Positions 22,640 to 33,750 of a stretch of DNA of 64,000 nucleotides are shown one piece after another. A program made the position numbers and the translations under genes. The notes under the pieces were generated by a model that had not been told where the DNA came from, did no database searches, and saw only the letters and a program-made list of their open reading frames with translations. How positions within the stretch are numbered: the stretch's first letter is position 1; each line of letters begins with the position of its first letter. Source of the stretch: Gnetum montanum (taxonomy: Eukaryota; Streptophyta; Gnetopsida; Gnetales; Gnetaceae); the NCBI GenBank assembly GCA_015680685.1, contig MNCI01018361.1, positions 537,559-601,558 on the forward strand. The letters are read 5' to 3'.

Positions 22640-23875
22640 TGAAACACCATGAAATTTTGAGACCTCGATGATTTAGCAAAGTCTTGAGGCTTTGGCAAGG
22701 ATTTGCAACAAGTGGCACATCTCAGCAAGTTTTCTCTTTTCGGCTAAGGGCCTGCTACGCAGCTTAGCATAGTGGACTCCAGGAGAACATAACAGAACAA
22801 GGAATGCACAGCAATAACACTTCAACTTCGCAAGTTAGCCATGTTCAAAACTTTAACTTTTTGCGTGCTACACTGCATTACGCTATGCAACATAACGCAG
22901 CGTAGCGTAAGCAGCACAGTCGATACAACAAGGATAACAAAATTCAGTCAGTTGTAGTCATTACGCCATGATACGCTTCCCAGCATATCACAGCGTAGTC
23001 ACAGAACAGTTCATTCAATGCAAGAGACAAAGTCAAATAAACTATCTTCTTAAAGGATGGTTACGCTATACTACGCTTCAGAGTGTAACACAGCGCAGCG
23101 CCACAAACTTCAGCTACAACAGATAAAATCAATGGCATTTTGTGGGTCCAGGACACATGTCATCTAAACCATGTTTTTCTCCTAACCCTAATCTTATAAA
23201 TACCCTGGTGAACAATGCTCAAAGGGTTAGCAAGGTTGGCAATTTTTGACAGTGTTGGCAAAAGATTGGCGAGACAAGGAGAAAGAGTTGGCAATAGAAG
23301 AACATCAACAATGACAAAGAGAAGCTTTTGACTAGAGATTTCAAGTTAGCAGACACTTTGCTTCGAGCCTAACTCCCTTGTTCCAGATTGGCTAGAACAA
23401 GGTAGATTGGCCTTTGCTTATTTAATCTCTAATTAGCTTCTTGTTGGTGGCGGGCACTTCGTCCAAATCGAAGTTTGCTTGTAAATCCCATTATATTCAC
23501 CATATTTATCTATAAGGTAGATCCCAGATCTCGGAACCTTGCATGTTCCAAATTCAATTCAGTGTGTCCTATTTACATTGAATTCTATAATAATTTCGTA
23601 TAATTTACATCGCTTTCATTGCCCTTGAGACTCGATCTCAGAGTAGATCTCGTTTCCTCGTAAATCGATAATATACTTTCATATCAAATCGTCGCCTCGT
23701 TATACAATTATTGACAAATTTACTAATTAAGTAAGTCCCTATTTGATTGACAAGACCATTCAGGGCACCTTGGATTCGTTTTCTCCAGCACAACCCTCGC
23801 GCAGATCCGGGGTTAAAGCTGTGTACGTGGAAATCCCCCCGGTGTTTCCAGCAACTGATGTTTTCCGTCGTTACA
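22640..23875 (+). repeat. T1 3' LTR (1,236 bp)
   Basis: It starts TGAAACACC, ends TTACA and matches the 5' LTR over its full length, with a TATA box at 23195-23202. It has fewer intact TACGCT/AGCGTA hexamers than the 5' copy because several have C-to-T or G-to-A changes. The right flank is the target duplication CGCCT, then G1 gag sequence. Confidence 0.93.
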
Positions 23876-23880
23876 CGCCT
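23876..23880. repeat. T1 target site duplication, right
   Basis: CGCCT, identical to 6675-6679. The following bases continue the G1 gag sequence that stops at 6674. Confidence 0.9.
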
Positions 23881-25431
23881 CCCTTTTATGAATGGAAAGA
23901 TCCCTATTATACTCCTCTACACTTTCTCTCTTCTTTAGCACTCCTTCTTTCTTAGTTACCTAATCAATTAGCTTTTGGATTTGATAGGCTTTCATCTCAA
24001 AAAGTCTTCCTTGGGCATAGACCCTAAGAGTTTTTCTAGTTTTTCTTCGGAGTCCATCTAAGAAAATCCATGGCTGGGGCATTAATGCAAGAGATAGTAA
24101 TAGTTGTCCATGGCTAAGGATTCATGATTTCCTTACTTCCATCCTTGGATTTATTTCCTCAAGTTGAATACTCAAGAGTATGTTTGGTACTTGTCATTTA
24201 GACAACTCTAGCATGGTACTCCATTTGCAAATGGATTATGGTTCCAAAGACCAATACTAGCTTTCTGCTTCTTTAATAAGTATCCATGGGAACAATTTTA
24301 ATGTATGCCACTCATTCTCAATGTTCTGTAATACATATGCATCATGAAAATCTTGTAAATGATGCTATGGATTAGCATTATATCTTCCTTCAAATTTGGG
24401 GATATTTTTTGTATTCAACCTTTTGATCCTGGTTTTCCTTTGATTCCTGATGAGGATTCTAATTTCTTCTAAAACATCCATCATGTTTTTAGTGGTCAAA
24501 AATAGGTCATAATAGTCATTACATCCATATTAATCCTTATTATGTTCATGCCTCCTATGATGAGTTTTACTATGGCTCATTTCTGAATGATGCTCTTCTT
24601 CCTCTCTGTGTTGTCTACAATCTCAATTTCCATCATCACAATGGAATCTCCTATCACCTCCATCTCGAGCTTGATCACCCATGCCTTTGTCTCTATCACG
24701 ACTCCTCTTTGAATTTGATGATAAATAGTATGGTGAAGATGAAGGATTTGGAGAATAGTGCCAGTAGTCCTTCTCCTATGATTCGTGGCCTAGTCCTTTT
24801 CCTTGTTCTTATCCTCCTCCTTATCTTTCTTCTTATCCTTGGATGAATGACTAGGAGACCTATCTTTTGATGTTCTTTGGGCCTTGGACTCTATCCTTCC
24901 CTCACCAAGGTTCTCCAAGGTTGACTACAACTGTTGGTGAAGGATATCCTCCTTAACAAAAGGATGAGAATCTATGTATTGAGAGAGCCTTGAAAAGAAA
25001 TCATTTCACTCTTTCGACGACTATAGAGATAATGGTGTTGGGATTTTATTACCCTTGGAGGCTTTGTAGCATGCCATCATGCATTTATCTTTTCAAAGCT
25101 ATGCTTCTATGGGTTGATAGTCCCTTGAGGCTTAATCTGTTGTCTCATACTCGGGCCCTATTTCTTTAATGCCTAATCTCATGAGTTAGGCCATGAGCAT
25201 GGTAGGAATAGATTGATTAAGAGGTAACACAATGTTGCCTTCCATATCCCTCTAGCATAACTACTCATCCTAGTGGAGGATGAAGGTGAAGCCTAGATAA
25301 TAGGGATCTAAGTGGGCATAGACTACCATCAACTACTGAGGCTTCTCACCGATAGCCTTTTTAGTCCTCTCCTATTGCTTATTTGATTCATTAACATGGG
25401 GTGGCGATTCATTCCTATGAGAAGAAGTCAT
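23881..25431 (-). pseudogene. G1 Athila-like gag, N-terminal part
   Basis: The gag starts at ATG 25431 (MTSSHRNES), matching the starts of G3 gag (50972, MSSSHKSDS) and G4 gag (59893, MTSSHREES). Downstream a charged, Arg/Asp/Ser-rich low-complexity region (about 24900-24560) is shared with G3 (50460-50090) and G4 (60417-60826). Retrotransposon gag-core sequence follows down to 23881. There T1 interrupts it, and the rest resumes at 6674. Stops and frameshifts are frequent. The family alignment is by eye. Confidence 0.7.
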
Positions 25432-25574
25432 TTCAATGATGTGTATTAAGTGTGTCTTTGAGATAATTTTATTGCTATTATTTTGTATATGAAATATATT
25501 TCACTATGTTTCCCTTACAATGATTTTATAAGAATTCACTGGTTAATAATATTTAGTGCACTTGGCTAAAATAA

Positions 25575-25594
25575 GTCCCTGACAACAACACCAA
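25575..25594 (-). other. G1 primer binding site
   Basis: Directly inside the 5' LTR, the minus strand reads TTGGTGTTGTTGTCAGGGAC. With G3 (51113-51132) and G4 (59746-59765) it points to a common TTGGxGCCxTTGCCGGGGAC site. This is the tRNA-Asp-type PBS described for Athila and related elements. The differences are typical decay. Confidence 0.55.
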
Positions 25595-25909
25595 TGATGA
25601 GCGTTAAGTATCCCCTATGCCCAACCATACAAAGCACAAGTGTTTACTAGCGATTTAGTCAAATTTTATAGACTTAGTTACCTAAGTTGCTAATATTCTT
25701 GAACAATGAATCTAGTAGTTCCATATCGTTATCTTACCAATTCACACTTTTGTTTAACTATGTATATGGTTAAGTGTGATTGAGGTGTATGATATTTATT
25801 TTTATTATATTTTTTCACCTAAATGCTTAATAATGAAATGAGAATTTAATGATTAAACTAATTAACTAATTCCTTAATTGAATATCCTAGCATAGAGTAT
25901 TTGTTCCCA

Positions 25910-25914
25910 CTTAC
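25910..25914. repeat. Solo LTR target duplication, left
   Basis: CTTAC before the solo LTR is repeated exactly at 26800-26804 after it. Removing the LTR and one CTTAC restores a continuous G1 LTR. Confidence 0.85.
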
Positions 25915-26799
25915 TAATGAAGTGTCATTAAGTCAATGCGTCAACTGGGCCGCGTCAATGCGGGCCCATCGACGTAGCCTCCCTACATCGACGTGGCCCC
26001 ATTTACGCAGCTGCCTATCCCGACCTATAAATAAGAGGGCCTTCCACCTCATTTAGGCACCTTTTGAGTAGTTGTAGCGAAGCTCTTGCAATTTGTTCCC
26101 GCATGAGATAGAATATTTTTCAAGTGCCCGCAGCAGGTGTAAGAAAAGTGATCGGCTCTTTATTCGAGCGTTGATGTATCTGAGCCCATTGGCATGATGG
26201 CAATAAAGACGAACTATTCAAGCATTCCTTGTGGCATTTGGACTTAGCTATTTTATGCATTCAATAGTTTAATATGTTTATGCTTTATTAGTTACTTGTT
26301 AATTACTTAAGTTTTTGTTATTATGATTTCAATCGCTATTGTTCATTTGTAGTTCGTAAAGGCCATAAGTACGACCATCTCGAACATAACTCAAACACTT
26401 GGTAAACCCAATGACACCTAACGTCTGGTAGCCCAAAAGTGTTAGGAGATGCTTAGAACGTGCTCGGAAGATGGGACTAGATACTTATGTTAGGAGTAGT
26501 TTAAGATTTGGATTAAGATAATTTTAGATTAATTAATATTCTAGCCTTACTTTCCAAGATAATTAGCCACCAAAAAGATAATTAAAAATCTATAAAAATC
26601 ATTAGTCTTAGTCTCACTTAACCATCGTAAATAGAACCTCACAAGTGAGATTAGGATGAGAATGACCGTTCTAACCCAAGGTTTCACTGGGTAGAGTCTA
26701 GTGTATGTTAAGTGCTTACAGTCTGTGGATTTCAACCGAGTCGTGTGTGAACGCTCATGATTCGTATGGTTGGGCATAGGGGTACCTAGCTGCTCATCA
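25915..26799 (+). repeat. Solo LTR of the Athila-like family, nested in the G1 LTR
   Basis: It is 885 bp long, begins TAATGA (TGATGA in relatives) and ends CTCATCA, with a TATA box (TATAAATA, 26026-26033) in plus orientation. Downstream of TATA it shares AGAATATTTTTCAAGTGCCC and a following TTTATTCGAGC with the LTRs at 46499 and 58907. A perfect 5-bp target duplication with no internal region shows it formed by LTR-LTR recombination after insertion. Confidence 0.85.
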
Positions 26800-26804
26800 C
26801 TTAC
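26800..26804. repeat. Solo LTR target duplication, right
   Basis: CTTAC, identical to 25910-25914. Confidence 0.85.
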
Positions 26805-27030
26805 CATATACATCTTGAACTTATATTAACATCACTAGGTTACCAAGTGTATACTACTAGGCATACCAAGTATCCACTATTGGGATTACCAAGCATTAAT
26901 ACATTATGCTCAAAGTGGTCATAGTTACATGTTTATGATTAATTATGTTAATTACTTAAGAACATAAATGGAAATTGCATGTAAAGTATTGCAAAGTAAT
27001 AGTAAACTAGTATAAGTATTGTAAACCTGA

Positions 27031-27555
27031 AACCCTAAACCCTAGGACCAAAAATAAAAGGAAATTTTTTCAACTTGCAACATCAACATAGCATCCTTCG
27101 TCAAGGCATTCCCATCATGCTACAACATTAACATGATATAAAAAACCTATACATATGTGCAAGACTTAGCTGATTTTTGTTATTTATGATCAAAAGAGAA
27201 GGGAATTTTTTTCATTCTAAGAACCTACAGCCTTCTAAGTGGAATATCTAGTGAACTACAAATCTAATTTTAGTCATTTTAGATCTTGTGAGCTCTCACA
27301 GTTGAGCTCTACATCATTGGGATGCTAAATCATATATTTCTAACATTTTCAACACCCCACATTCTAAGTGAAAAAGGTAGTTAAACATAGTAAATGCTTA
27401 AATTAATAAAAATTAATAATTCTTAGCTACCTTAGTATCTTAAAATCATGAACAGTAATTACTTATAAGTGATAATGTTGTATTTTTTGAAACATAAGAC
27501 AAATAAAGGATAATCACATATACCAATGTCTATATTTAAATAAATTAAAAGCTAA
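27031..27555. other. Unassigned AT-rich stretch
   Basis: Between the fading G1 LTR and the G2 coding-like region lies AT-rich DNA with no long frame, no repeat boundary and no motif I could support. Confidence 0.5.
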
Positions 27556-27559
27556 AGAA

Positions 27560-30370
27560 TGATCATCCATGTGATTGCAAATGGCACCAAAATGGAGTCC
27601 ACAAGCAAGAGAACCTTTACAAAGGAAATAAAAATGCCTAAGAGATGGGCAAGGATAGTAACAAGAGAAACCACAACAACTAGAACAAGCTTCCAAGGCA
27701 ACACATGCAACTAGAACTCTCTAGAAGGAACCAAAAGTAGAGTCTATTTCCCATATTCCTACCACTAAGAAAAGGCATTCTAGGCAAGATGAAGTGCCTA
27801 GATCAAAACCAAGCCTAGAGGCCACTCTAACAAAGGCCTACTTAGAAAATATCTAAAGTAACAAGATCCAAAGCTCAGTTCTCCAAGAACCAAACTTTGG
27901 GCTAGTCTTGAATTTTGCACCATAATATATCAAAGAATAGTTATAGAATTCCCCGCTTTAGCCCACAAGTTCCACCAATGAGGAATGGTAACTTAGTGAG
28001 ACATACTTATTCTAGAACAATTGCCAAGGGGATACCACCATTAAGATTAAGCATATTATCATTTCCTACTTAGTGGAGGCCTTGGAATTACCTAATGTAA
28101 GCTAAAGCTTGCAGATGTATCCACTCAATTCAATGCTGCGAGTAAAAAGGAGTAGAGCCAATGGTGCCATGGTGTTGATCGTAGAGAATATAGCATCCTC
28201 ACAAAGGAAAAAAGAATCTATTTTAAGATAATGACATATCATCTCAATCTAATAGTATGGCCCGACAATGTGACATCCTTTTCTACTATGGCATGAATGG
28301 CTCTTAGTAGGAAGTTTCCCTTCAACCTGCCCCAATTGATCCTCTTAAAGATCAAGAAGTATTTTACAAAGAATGAAAAGGGAAAGAAACCATTCCCCTT
28401 CTTATGTCTGTTTAGAAAACTCTACAAAAGAGGAAGGCATTGTTTGCCATGCTAATAACATTCTCTGGAGAGCCACAATAACATCATGGAAAGAAATGAT
28501 AAAGAAAAAGCCATCTTTGTGGCTTTAAGAAGAAGAGGTGCCACCATCACCACTAACAAAGGATACCACAGGTATAAAGGAATGCTTAAGACAATTGAGA
28601 GAGTAGCAACAAGCATCTAGTGATGAACCTTAGAATTAGTGCCTAGCCATGAGCCACTTATATGAGGTCATAAGGATCATGAATAGGTTTTAGGATAATT
28701 TGGCTAATATGTTCTTAGCACAAAAAAGTTAGGCAATCATCCATGCTAAACTTGCTACTGAAGAAGTTTTAGTATCCATACCTACAAAACAAGTGTCAAA
28801 AATATTGGGCAATAATGTAGCCTTCTTAATACTATTAAAAGAAGAGGAAGATGTGATGATAGTCATCATGCCACATAGAGGGAAAGAGATAGTAGCTGAG
28901 ATGGTGGCAAACCAAATCGAAGCAGTGCTGAAAGTTCCTACAACACCTGTGCCTAATATTGTTGCCATGGTAGACATTCAAATATCTATAGAAAGTGGAT
29001 CAAGAGGAATGACTGCAATGCAATACAGGGAAGTACTAGAAATACTAATTGGATCTGAGCAACCAATTCCAAAGATCTTTGGTATCCTAGAAGACATTTC
29101 TGCAACCAAGTCTACACTTCTAGAAATAAGGGGCAAGTTTCTAGTCATCAAAGCATAACTACAAGAAGCTACCAATTGTAACCACTAGTTGGTAGTTGAA
29201 TTTGTACAATTTAGAATCCTCTTATTTGACCCAACATTACTTTGACTAGAGCTAACTAGGAATGAAGCCTTCAAGAAGCTTTAGAACAAACTAAGACCAC
29301 TTGGGATGCATCCTTATTAGATGCAATGTTGCATAACACTAACAATGAGCTTAAAAAGATGTGTCAGGAGAATAAATAACTAACCAAGAAAAACAAAAGA
29401 TTATTTAAGGTAGAAAAGAAAAAACAACAAGTAGAAGACTACCTTAAGCATTAGAAGAAGTAATTAGTCCGAGTAAACCAAGACGTGAGGAGTTTGACAA
29501 TTGAGAACAACAATCTCTCAATGAAGAAGGTACATGCAATTAGGTAGAAGTTGACCATTAAAATCACCGCTTGAAAGAATGAAGTCCTAAAATATGAAAA
29601 AGTCAAAAATCACTATAGGAATCAAGTCAGCATGCCAAATTAAGTGAACAAAATAGATATCCAACTTGCCAAGGCCAAAATGAATGACACCCTTCAACAA
29701 TGAGGCAACACGTGATTGTCCATTTTCATTAGAATAAATGCTTATAATCAAGTAGAAATCTGCATAAAGGAGTTACAAATCAAGAAGATAACGAAGTATA
29801 TGAAGCTCACCAATCTCTAATATGCAAATCTAGTGATGCTCATTACTTGAAGACATTAATCAAAATTAGAGAAGTAGGTGACTAGCTCATACTTACTATA
29901 TGAAGGTGATGTCAAGCTTCATAAAGAGACAAAATAGAAGTTGAGAATTACTAATGCAAAGCTTAAGGTTCTCAAGACTAAATTCAAAGATCAATGATCA
30001 ATCACAAAGAATTGGGCCAAAAGAATGATAAACCACCATGAGCTGAAAAATACCAATAGGACATATAATGTGGAACACAAACAATTTACTACCTGGTTCA
30101 TGAATGTTAAGGAGATGTTTCTAACTTTGCCTTGCCCCTGTGATGTGCCAACACTAGCAACTCTAGGTGATGTCGCTTAAATAATCAATGATCTTAAGAA
30201 TAAAAAGGAAAAGATGAAAGCACTTCTAGATACATTCTAGTTGTCAAAAGCAATAGCAGGGTAGCTACAACCTATACTAAGGCATGAGTAGCTACCACAG
30301 GAGTTGTAGGAGCCACCAACTTCACACTACTTAAGGTACATGCCTTGGAAAAATTTTATGCATATTAACA
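27560..30370 (+). pseudogene. G2 extra-ORF region with long coiled coil
   Basis: A decayed plus-strand protein is visible in changing frames. Near 28220-28430, SRKFPFNLPQLILLKIKKYF and KPFPFLCLFRKLYKR recall the conserved block of the extra 'plant transposon protein' encoded between integrase and 3' LTR in Athila-like elements. The best open stretch is 28793-29158. From 29250 on, heptad-rich segments (WDASLLDAMLHNTNNELKKM, then LTKKNKRLFKVEKKKQQVE) predict a long coiled coil that runs to about 30250. It ends just before an LTR in the same orientation. The role of such ORFs is unknown. No gag or pol of this copy remains nearby. Confidence 0.5.
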
Positions 30371-30437
30371 TAAGCCACTTTTTTAAATATGTTTAAATTT
30401 TTTCAAATATCATATTGTAATCACTTAATGAATTTTT

Positions 30438-31363
30438 ATGATGTGACACTAGAGTCTTTTAGTAGTTAATTAGTGAATTTCATACTTTCCTAATTTTGTA
30501 AATAATTTGATCCCAATTTTGGTATACGATGAACATTGAGACATGCATATGTGTCAACGCATTAGCATTGATGTAACCCTAGCTTCATCAATGTATCAAT
30601 GTTGACACAAGCTTGATAAATGCATGAACGCACCCCATTTATGGCACCTTTTGGTCAAGTAGCTAGCCAAACTCTTACAATTTTCTTCCATGAAAGTTGG
30701 AGTTTTTCTACCGAGTGCCAATAGTGTGAATTAAATAGATTGTATGGAGTTTTACTTAAGTGCCTATTGTACCTAGACAAAATTGCATGACAAAAATAAA
30801 ATTGAGATTTGTTTTGTTCATTGTAAAACTTGGCCTAGCACTTTAATTTACTTTAATTGTTCCTTTATTTTTCATGCAATTAGTTAGATGTTTTATTTCA
30901 TTACAATTAGTGAATTTGCATGAGTATAATCGATTTCAAGCATAAATATACTAGCACTTAGTAATCTCAGTAATGGATTACTTAGTACACCTAATAGTGG
31001 AACACTTGGTAACCTAACAATATTAACACATTTTCAAGATGTGTATGGCAAGTTAGGAACAAATACTCTATGCCTAGGCTAGATTAGATTTACCTTTTAC
31101 ATTTAGTATAATTAGATTTATATTTTAATATTTTGGTATTTTTAATATTTTAATAACAATAATAATATCAAATCATATGCCTCAATCATGCTTAACCATT
31201 CAACTTGAGCCCACACAAGTGTAACTAGGAAGACAATGATCAACAACTTAGTCCTTGGCTATCTAAGATATCCAAGTAGTCTTCATCCATGGAATTCGAC
31301 CAAATTGTATATTAATGCTTATGATTCATATAGTTGGGCTTAAGGTTACTTTGCTACTTGTTA
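30438..31363 (+). repeat. G2 LTR (3' LTR of the coiled-coil region)
   Basis: It starts near TGATGTGACACTAG and ends near a degenerate TTGCTACTTGTT. Middle parts match the other family LTRs: a CACCTTTTGGTCAAGTAGC leader region, GTTGGAGTTTTTCTACCGAG, the ATTCATATAGTTGGGC terminal block, and TTGGTAAC-type blocks. It is older or more decayed than the copies at 25915 and 58907. Its boundaries are approximate. Confidence 0.55.
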
Positions 31364-33750
31364 GAACCCAAAAAAATTTTAATAATATTTACCCCCAAAA
31401 CATATGGTCAAATTAGAACTTTATAGGGGGTGTTGGAACCCTGAAATAATTGTAAGATAGGTTTACCTTATTGATGATGCACACCACAGTTGTAATTCAA
31501 CTTAATACAAGAGGAAATGTTGATTCACATAATTGGTCATCATGGATTATGACTAAATACCTCTAAGTTAGAATCTATGCTAGAGGTGGTGCTCACTATT
31601 TGTTGGTTGCTATGTGACTCGTGCAAGGGGTTGCTTCATTACTCCCATTGGCATGCCTTCATAGAGCTCCCTTGTCTCACCTACACAATAAGGCATTGGG
31701 GGTTGTATAGTCCCAAAATAAATGGAAGTTTCACAAGCATCTTCTGGTGTCCTCCATCTTCGCCTATGACATGTTAGAGGCAATAGCAACCCTACCAAGG
31801 CCAACCATCAAAGCATGCCAAGGCACGGAGATGAAAGTCACATGGGAGAACTAACTACCACACCATCATATACTTACCTAGGATCGCACAATACCATTAG
31901 ATGTGCCCCACACTATAACATGAGATAAATAGTCCATTTAGAACTTTATAACTTAACATTGCCCCACCAAAATCAACCCCATAAACTTGGTATTAAGAGT
32001 CTTACCACTAGGCTAACACTTATTATTAATTATGATTATGTATAGCTAAAAAACTTAAGTAGGTAAATTCCACTTTACATGTTACATTTTTTTTTCTAAT
32101 TTTTAACTACTAAACACCGTACAATCTCTAGACTAATTTTTATAATTTTAAAAGTTAATTTGAAGCAAGGCAAGGGGATGAAAGAGAGATTATTAGGGGA
32201 TGGATGCGAGATTATTAGAACCCAAAAGAATGACTATAAGAAAACCCCAAAATATATAGCCAATATGATAATTTATAAGAACTATGAAAAAATCTAAAGA
32301 TGTCTTTCAACTAGCAACATTTCACCTAACAACACAATGAGCAAACAAAAGCTATATGATTTGAATTTCATACACCAAAAATTTACCCATCCAAATCCAA
32401 GCTTCTACAAGACCCTAATATAATAAAACGCTAATTGGTAGACTTCCAAAAGTTTATTCCAAACATCATAGACTTCCATGAGATTAAATGCTTGAAAACC
32501 ACGTGCCACCGACACTTTATATTATGATACGTTAATTGATATCATTTGGCATCATAATTGGTGGAATCGTTTAAGTACTTAAAGGGTAACTCACCGTGTA
32601 CTAATCCCATAGTCATGCACATAGAAGACATCACTTTATATTGTAATATATTTACATGCTTGTTAGTATAATCCTTACGGGCCTCACGAAATACAAATTA
32701 CCTGTACACAACCATCATATAAACTTATTTAATTAGTACATAGGGAATTATGTATCTTATATTAAATTAGCTAAATAAGATTGATAATTTTGTGTGTTGA
32801 TTTGCACAGAGAGTTCAACTTGTGATTCATTTCTGTGATTTCTTTCGGTCCTTGTAGGAAGACCTCAACTTTCCAACTCTCTCTCAAACATCCCATTCTA
32901 ACATCAACTTGCATTTGCTTATTCTACCACATTATTTGATGAAAAGGCATCTTTAATAAAAAGTATTTCTCATCAACTTTTTTCGGATCTTAAATTACAC
33001 AGCTGTAGCACATCCATCTTCGTGCTCTACAACCATCTTTGTGACTTGTAAGCTCGAACTCCACGACTGCTGGTGGTTATCAAGAATGCAGCAAAACTAC
33101 TAAAGTATTACATTGGCTAACACGAAAACCTAAGTCTTTAAACATTATTTTTAATTTCACCATTATGTTTAACGGTGCAAGTCAGACCGACGGCCCCCCT
33201 TCCACAGAAGGCCATTACCGCTTAGTGTTGTACCTCATCAAATCTTTTATTTATCCAACTATTTTTCAGCCACATTTGTTCGCTGACAAATATTCAAATG
33301 TCTATAAAACAAGGAAATCATTGATAATTAGCCTACAATGTCGCGAAATATAAAAATTGAACAAATTTGTGAATTCTTGATAAAATAGCCTGATCACTTG
33401 GTCGTAGCAAGCTGGCATACATGATGAAGTTGTCCTTTGTATGAAAGTACCCATGATAAGAAACCCAACTCAATATGGAGAAACCTCAATTTCACTAATT
33501 TCATTTCTTCAGAAGAGAAGACTATTTAAAAAACACACACTTACCAATTTTGCATGCTTTTACAATGCAGCTAATGTTACATCTTCAACCTAAAATTATA
33601 GTCCTCTCCTCGTTGTCCCAAGCAGAGACTATTTTACTGGTACATCTGCACCAACTCAGACAAAACTTTGAGCAAGTGCAAAAACGCTGAAGAGCTCTTT
33701 CACAATATAGACCTTTCATTTGACAGAAAATAGCAACTTGATATAACACC
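31364..33750. other. Intergenic DNA downstream of the mutase gene
   Basis: No convincing coding region. Two short stretches that start TAGAACCCAAAA (31363 and 32214) and continue with similar AC-rich text may be remnants of another repeat. The part from about 33540 to 33750 must include the 3' UTR of the minus-strand mutase gene. A clear poly(A) signal was not chosen. Confidence 0.5.

Larger units (their letters stand above)
6675..23880 (+). mobile_element. T1: complete Tat-like Ty3/gypsy LTR retrotransposon with antisense cargo gene
   Basis: The element is bounded by two similar LTRs starting TGAAACACC and ending TTACA, and by the 5-bp target duplication CGCCT on both sides. LTR to LTR it is 17,196 bp. 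Internal order is PBS, gag, protease, a 5.8-kb spacer holding an opposite-strand spliced gene, RT, RNase H, a second (archaeal-type) RNase H, integrase, a repeat-rich 3' region and a polypurine stretch. A second RNase H and a long gap between protease and RT are known traits of the Tat/Ogre lineage. All coding parts carry stops, so the copy is dead. It interrupts the gag of G1, whose two halves lie at 6674 and 23881. Confidence 0.93.
25595..27030 (-). repeat. G1 5' LTR, split by a solo LTR and truncated
   Basis: In plus coordinates the LTR starts TGATGAGC at 25595, the inverted form of the LTR end CTCATCA. It resembles the G3 right LTR (51133-51969). The sequence is cut at 25914 by a solo LTR and resumes at 26800: TTCCCACTTAC joined to CATATACATC aligns with the uninterrupted G3 copy. 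Similarity fades near 27030, before the U3 end, so the LTR is incomplete. Confidence 0.7.

Noticed and set aside
27031-27046. Telomere-like CCCTAAACCCTAG
   Set aside because: Only about two AAACCCT units; too short to call an interstitial telomeric repeat.
28729-29175. Minus-strand frames over the coiled-coil region
   Set aside because: Shadows of the plus-strand frame 28793-29158, which continues a longer protein-like region.
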